21,814 nt of DNA from Elysia marginata (Eukaryota > Mollusca > Gastropoda > Plakobranchidae). The DNA lies in the NCBI GenBank assembly GCA_019649035.1, contig BMAT01013356.1, positions 352,611-374,424 on the forward strand, written 5' to 3'. The notes under the pieces are model-generated. The model saw nothing but the letters and a program-made list of their open reading frames with translations. It searched no databases and was not told the DNA's origin. Below, piece after piece: positions 19,271-21,814 of this stretch. The first letter of the stretch is position 1. Every line of letters begins with the position of its first letter. A program made the position numbers and the translations under genes.

Positions 19271-20589
19271 ACAAGACTGACCTTGTTCTGAAATTGAAGA
19301 GGGATCGTATTAGCCCACTGACCCGCTACAGTATTAACTCCACCCCTCCCCCCGCCTCTTTATTCTCCCATAGGAGACCCTGAAAAAATATTGAAAACAA
19401 TAGCTTGTCTGTTCAACGTGGAATCAAGACTGATAGAAAATAAACGTAGACATAGTTCACTTTAACCATCTGTAGCTTTATTGACATATATCAAGCACAC
19501 ACTACCGCTGAATTCGAACAATATTGAAATAATAAAAAAAAATATTATTGAGTGTTAATGCAAAGGGTTATGCGTTCCAGTTTTAAAGCGCAACATTGGA
19601 ATCCAAAAGTATGCATACTTTTTCATGAAAAAGTAAAATTTTGCTCACGTTATTTTAGAAGAATACGCACAAAAAGGGATGCAATGAAAACCAAAAAAGT
19701 AAAATGTGTTAGCTTATGAATTTTTTAAATTTATAACGATAAGTTTCAGAACGAATTGATTCAAGACAAACTGGAATGTACCAGCAATCAGTATACAAAT
19801 GTACGCAGTTTGACAAAAAATGTCTTTGTAGCAATTATGTCTTTTGTTCTGTGTTGACAATGCTTGATGAGGAAAGAGAAATGCCTTTAAAATAAATTAT
19901 GTCCTAGCGACACTTAAAGCAACACTGAAAGGCAAAACGAAGTTTACCCCGCTCATCTAAAATCTTCAAGATATCAATTTGATTGCAGTGATCAGTATTA
20001 GATAAGTATAATGTTTATGTTTGTTAAGTAGTCTGTTCGTTCAAAAAGTTGAGTGTTATTAGTTTTTGCGAAACCTCTTAACGCGAATGCTTCAGATTTT
20101 AAGCGACTGTCATTTAACAACAGACAAAAAAAATGACTAAAAAAACACCCACTCCTCGACAAAGTGGTATTTCCACAAAAAGTCTTTGAAACAAGAATCC
20201 CACGCGGTTTTGCATCAATATTTCGTCTTCTAATGGAAGTTTCTCGCAATGTCTACTCATCTTCACCGATGCGTGCTTCCATTCATTAATTCTCAAGCGT
20301 TACGCCATGCTGCTGAATTTGTAATAACCTGATGTAAGGCGTAGATAGCACCAGCCACTGGCAGCCAGGGAGGAATTCTCTTCACGTTACCAACTTGCTC
20401 TCTCTCGGTAAAATAAACCCATAAAAAGTTTTGAAAAAATAAAAAAGCACTTCAAAGCACACACATTGCTGGAAATTTTGGGTAACATGTACTGAACTGC
20501 ATTCAATTTCACAATAACGGAGCCTCTATATTTCTAATTCGACTTTTCTCGCAACAGCTCTGTTAATTAAATAAAGTTTGCAATAATTA
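19271..20589. other. AT-rich sequence, no gene seen
   Basis: Two overlapping minus-strand frames (20296-19998) are short and without motifs. Nothing else supported. Confidence 0.55.
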
Positions 20590-20865
20590 TATCTACCTTA
20601 ATTATAAAATATCTAAAACTCTAGCTATCTACACTCGTGCGCCACAGGGCTGTGTTTACATTCTTTACGTTCTTTATACTATCTATACCAGTGATTTTAG
20701 AACATCCTCTCCCAACCTCAACTCAATTAAATTTGCGGACGACTCATCAATTCAAGGTCTTATATTATGTGATTACCGAAAAGATCCTAAAGATCAGAGC
20801 GCTTATTATCTACCAAATGAAGGACTGAGAGATACAGAAAGTCATTCATTCTAACAGCCATTAAC
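20590..20865 (+). mobile_element. LINE (non-LTR) reverse transcriptase fragment, catalytic core
   Basis: In the plus frame entered at about 20614 the sequence reads YTRAPQGCV, then an LYTIYTSDF block, then NSIKFADDSSIQGLI, then a DYRKDP stretch before a TAA at about 20852. APQG and the FADD box, with its two catalytic aspartates, are the hallmark core motifs of LINE reverse transcriptases. Their spacing of about 35 residues fits the family, apart from some loss between QGCV and LYT, where the usual LSP is missing. No ATG, endonuclease or C-terminal region is present, so this is a short dead fragment. It does not overlap the domain region of the fragment at 2958-3490, so the two cannot be compared directly. 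Confidence 0.85.
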
Positions 20866-21205
20866 CTTTTATGAACAATAAATATATAGTTCATGTGATA
20901 AATATTGTGACCACTATACATATAATTATACAAAACTTGTCTCTTTACATAGTAAAACCTTTATGCTATATGTTTTTATTCACTGTTACTGCTTATGTAT
21001 TCTCCAATATATTTATGCGTTTTTAAATATCCCTCTCACCCTGTCCTTGCCTCCCCATATCTCTCTATCTTTCTATATTCCTCTTACAATCACAAACGAT
21101 AATACACGCATATGTATATTTACATATTTAGTGTAACGAAACACAACCAAATAAAATTCCAAAATTATTGAGAAAAAAATGTTCATTTCATGTTCATTTC
21201 ATTTC
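20866..21205 (+). other. Possible remnant 3' region of the LINE, ending in a short tandem tail
   Basis: AT-rich with no open frame. ATGTTCATTTC is repeated at 21179-21189 and 21190-21200, followed by ATTTC (21201-21205). Many LINEs end in a short tandem repeat, so this may be the element's tail. However, most of the coding region that should lie between is missing, so the link is weak. Confidence 0.3.
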
Positions 21206-21797
21206 AAGTTAGTAAAAATAAGAGGCTTCACTAAGAAATTAAGTATAAATGGGCTAATGTTTGCGGGAAAACATTTTGATGTTCCCTTCTTTTCTCGATC
21301 ATAGTACAGAGATATGGAACCCAGAAAATTTATAAGTTTCATTTATAATAATAAATAATAGTAAATTATTATTACATCTGGCATAAGCAGAACAAAATTA
21401 AGAAATGAATACCTTAATTCATAGCATTATTGCCAATACTTTGATGTGCCAATATGGCTATATAATTGGTATTTCTCTCAACTTCGGGTACCATTTGAAG
21501 TCATAAGAACTGAACCACGAGGCTCTTAAAAATGTTCGCATCACAGAAACTTAAATATAGTATTCAATATTGAGCTGACCTTTAGCGTGTCGACATAATT
21601 TAGATCCCAGACAATGATTAGCCCGCCTAGCACCGGCGAAGGAGGTCTAGTAGATGAGGTTCTTGCACAAATAGCGTAAGCAAAAAACAGAAGACATAGG
21701 AGTAAGGAAACATAGCTATGAGATGGGAAAAGTAAACAAAAGAAGTACGCTTAAAACGTACCGAACAAGTCATTAATACGTTTTACAGTGTTTGAAG
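21206..21797. other. AT-rich sequence, no gene seen
   Basis: No open frame or recognised element. Confidence 0.55.
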
Positions 21798-21814
21798 AAA
21801 GAGAGAGAGAGAGA
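21798..21814. repeat. (GA)n microsatellite cut by the window edge
   Basis: The last 17 bases are GA-dominated and continue beyond the window. Confidence 0.85.

Noticed and set aside
2958..20865. The two LINE fragments being parts of one element
   Set aside because: They lie on opposite strands about 17 kb apart with unrelated sequence and other insertions between, and they cover different parts of the protein.
1..21814. A CRISPR array, bacterial operon or phage-defence system
   Set aside because: There are no spaced identical repeats with unique spacers, no ribosome-binding-site and gene series, and all composition and repeat evidence is that of an animal genome.

Overview
This window reads as non-coding nuclear DNA from a multicellular animal, most likely a marine invertebrate such as a mollusc or echinoderm-grade deuterostome. 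The phylum is inference only. The evidence is the AT-rich background, the absence of any long non-repeat open frame, many (GA)n, (GATA)n, (ATC)n and (AAG)n microsatellites, a tRNA-derived SINE, fragments of LINE and Penelope-like retroelements, and a decayed member of a multicopy protein family otherwise seen in animals. I found no intact protein-coding gene, rRNA gene, CRISPR array, bacterial operon or functional tRNA gene.

Left edge (about 60-1960, minus strand): a pseudogene of a large uncharacterised animal protein family. It is pieced together from short conserved blocks lying in the family's order in all three minus-strand frames, separated by stops and frameshifts. It is split by an apparently complete 249-bp tRNA-derived SINE (271-519) with perfect 13-bp target-site duplications. 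Removing the SINE and one duplication gives 134 uninterrupted codons across the insertion point, so the insertion point and reading frame are well fixed. The family's C-terminal part should lie just left of position 1.

Regions 2958-3490 (minus) and 20590-20865 (plus) hold two unrelated fragments of LINE reverse transcriptases. The first is the region after the catalytic core; the second is the catalytic core with APQG and FADD blocks. Region 13859-14571 (minus) is the 3' part of a Penelope-like element: the Cys-rich linker, a frameshifted GIY-YIG endonuclease and the 3' untranslated end abutting a (GATA)n tract. Its 5' truncation point folds back on itself as a 26/28-nt inverted repeat. The 3' end carries a hammerhead-like pair of core motifs.

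The rest is repeats and unique AT-rich sequence. There are two diverged copies of an unnamed interspersed repeat (about 3840-4380 and 12895-13340), a 4 x 58-bp minisatellite (16618-16849), a degenerate tandem repeat of about 150 bp (8757-9095), and a pair of short direct repeats 1,007 bp apart (14573 and 15580). Microsatellites make up most of the longer open frames. Two open frames (11991-12278 plus, 15684-16116 minus) are described as weak candidates with no recognised homology. No genes work together here; the window records successive retroelement insertion and decay.
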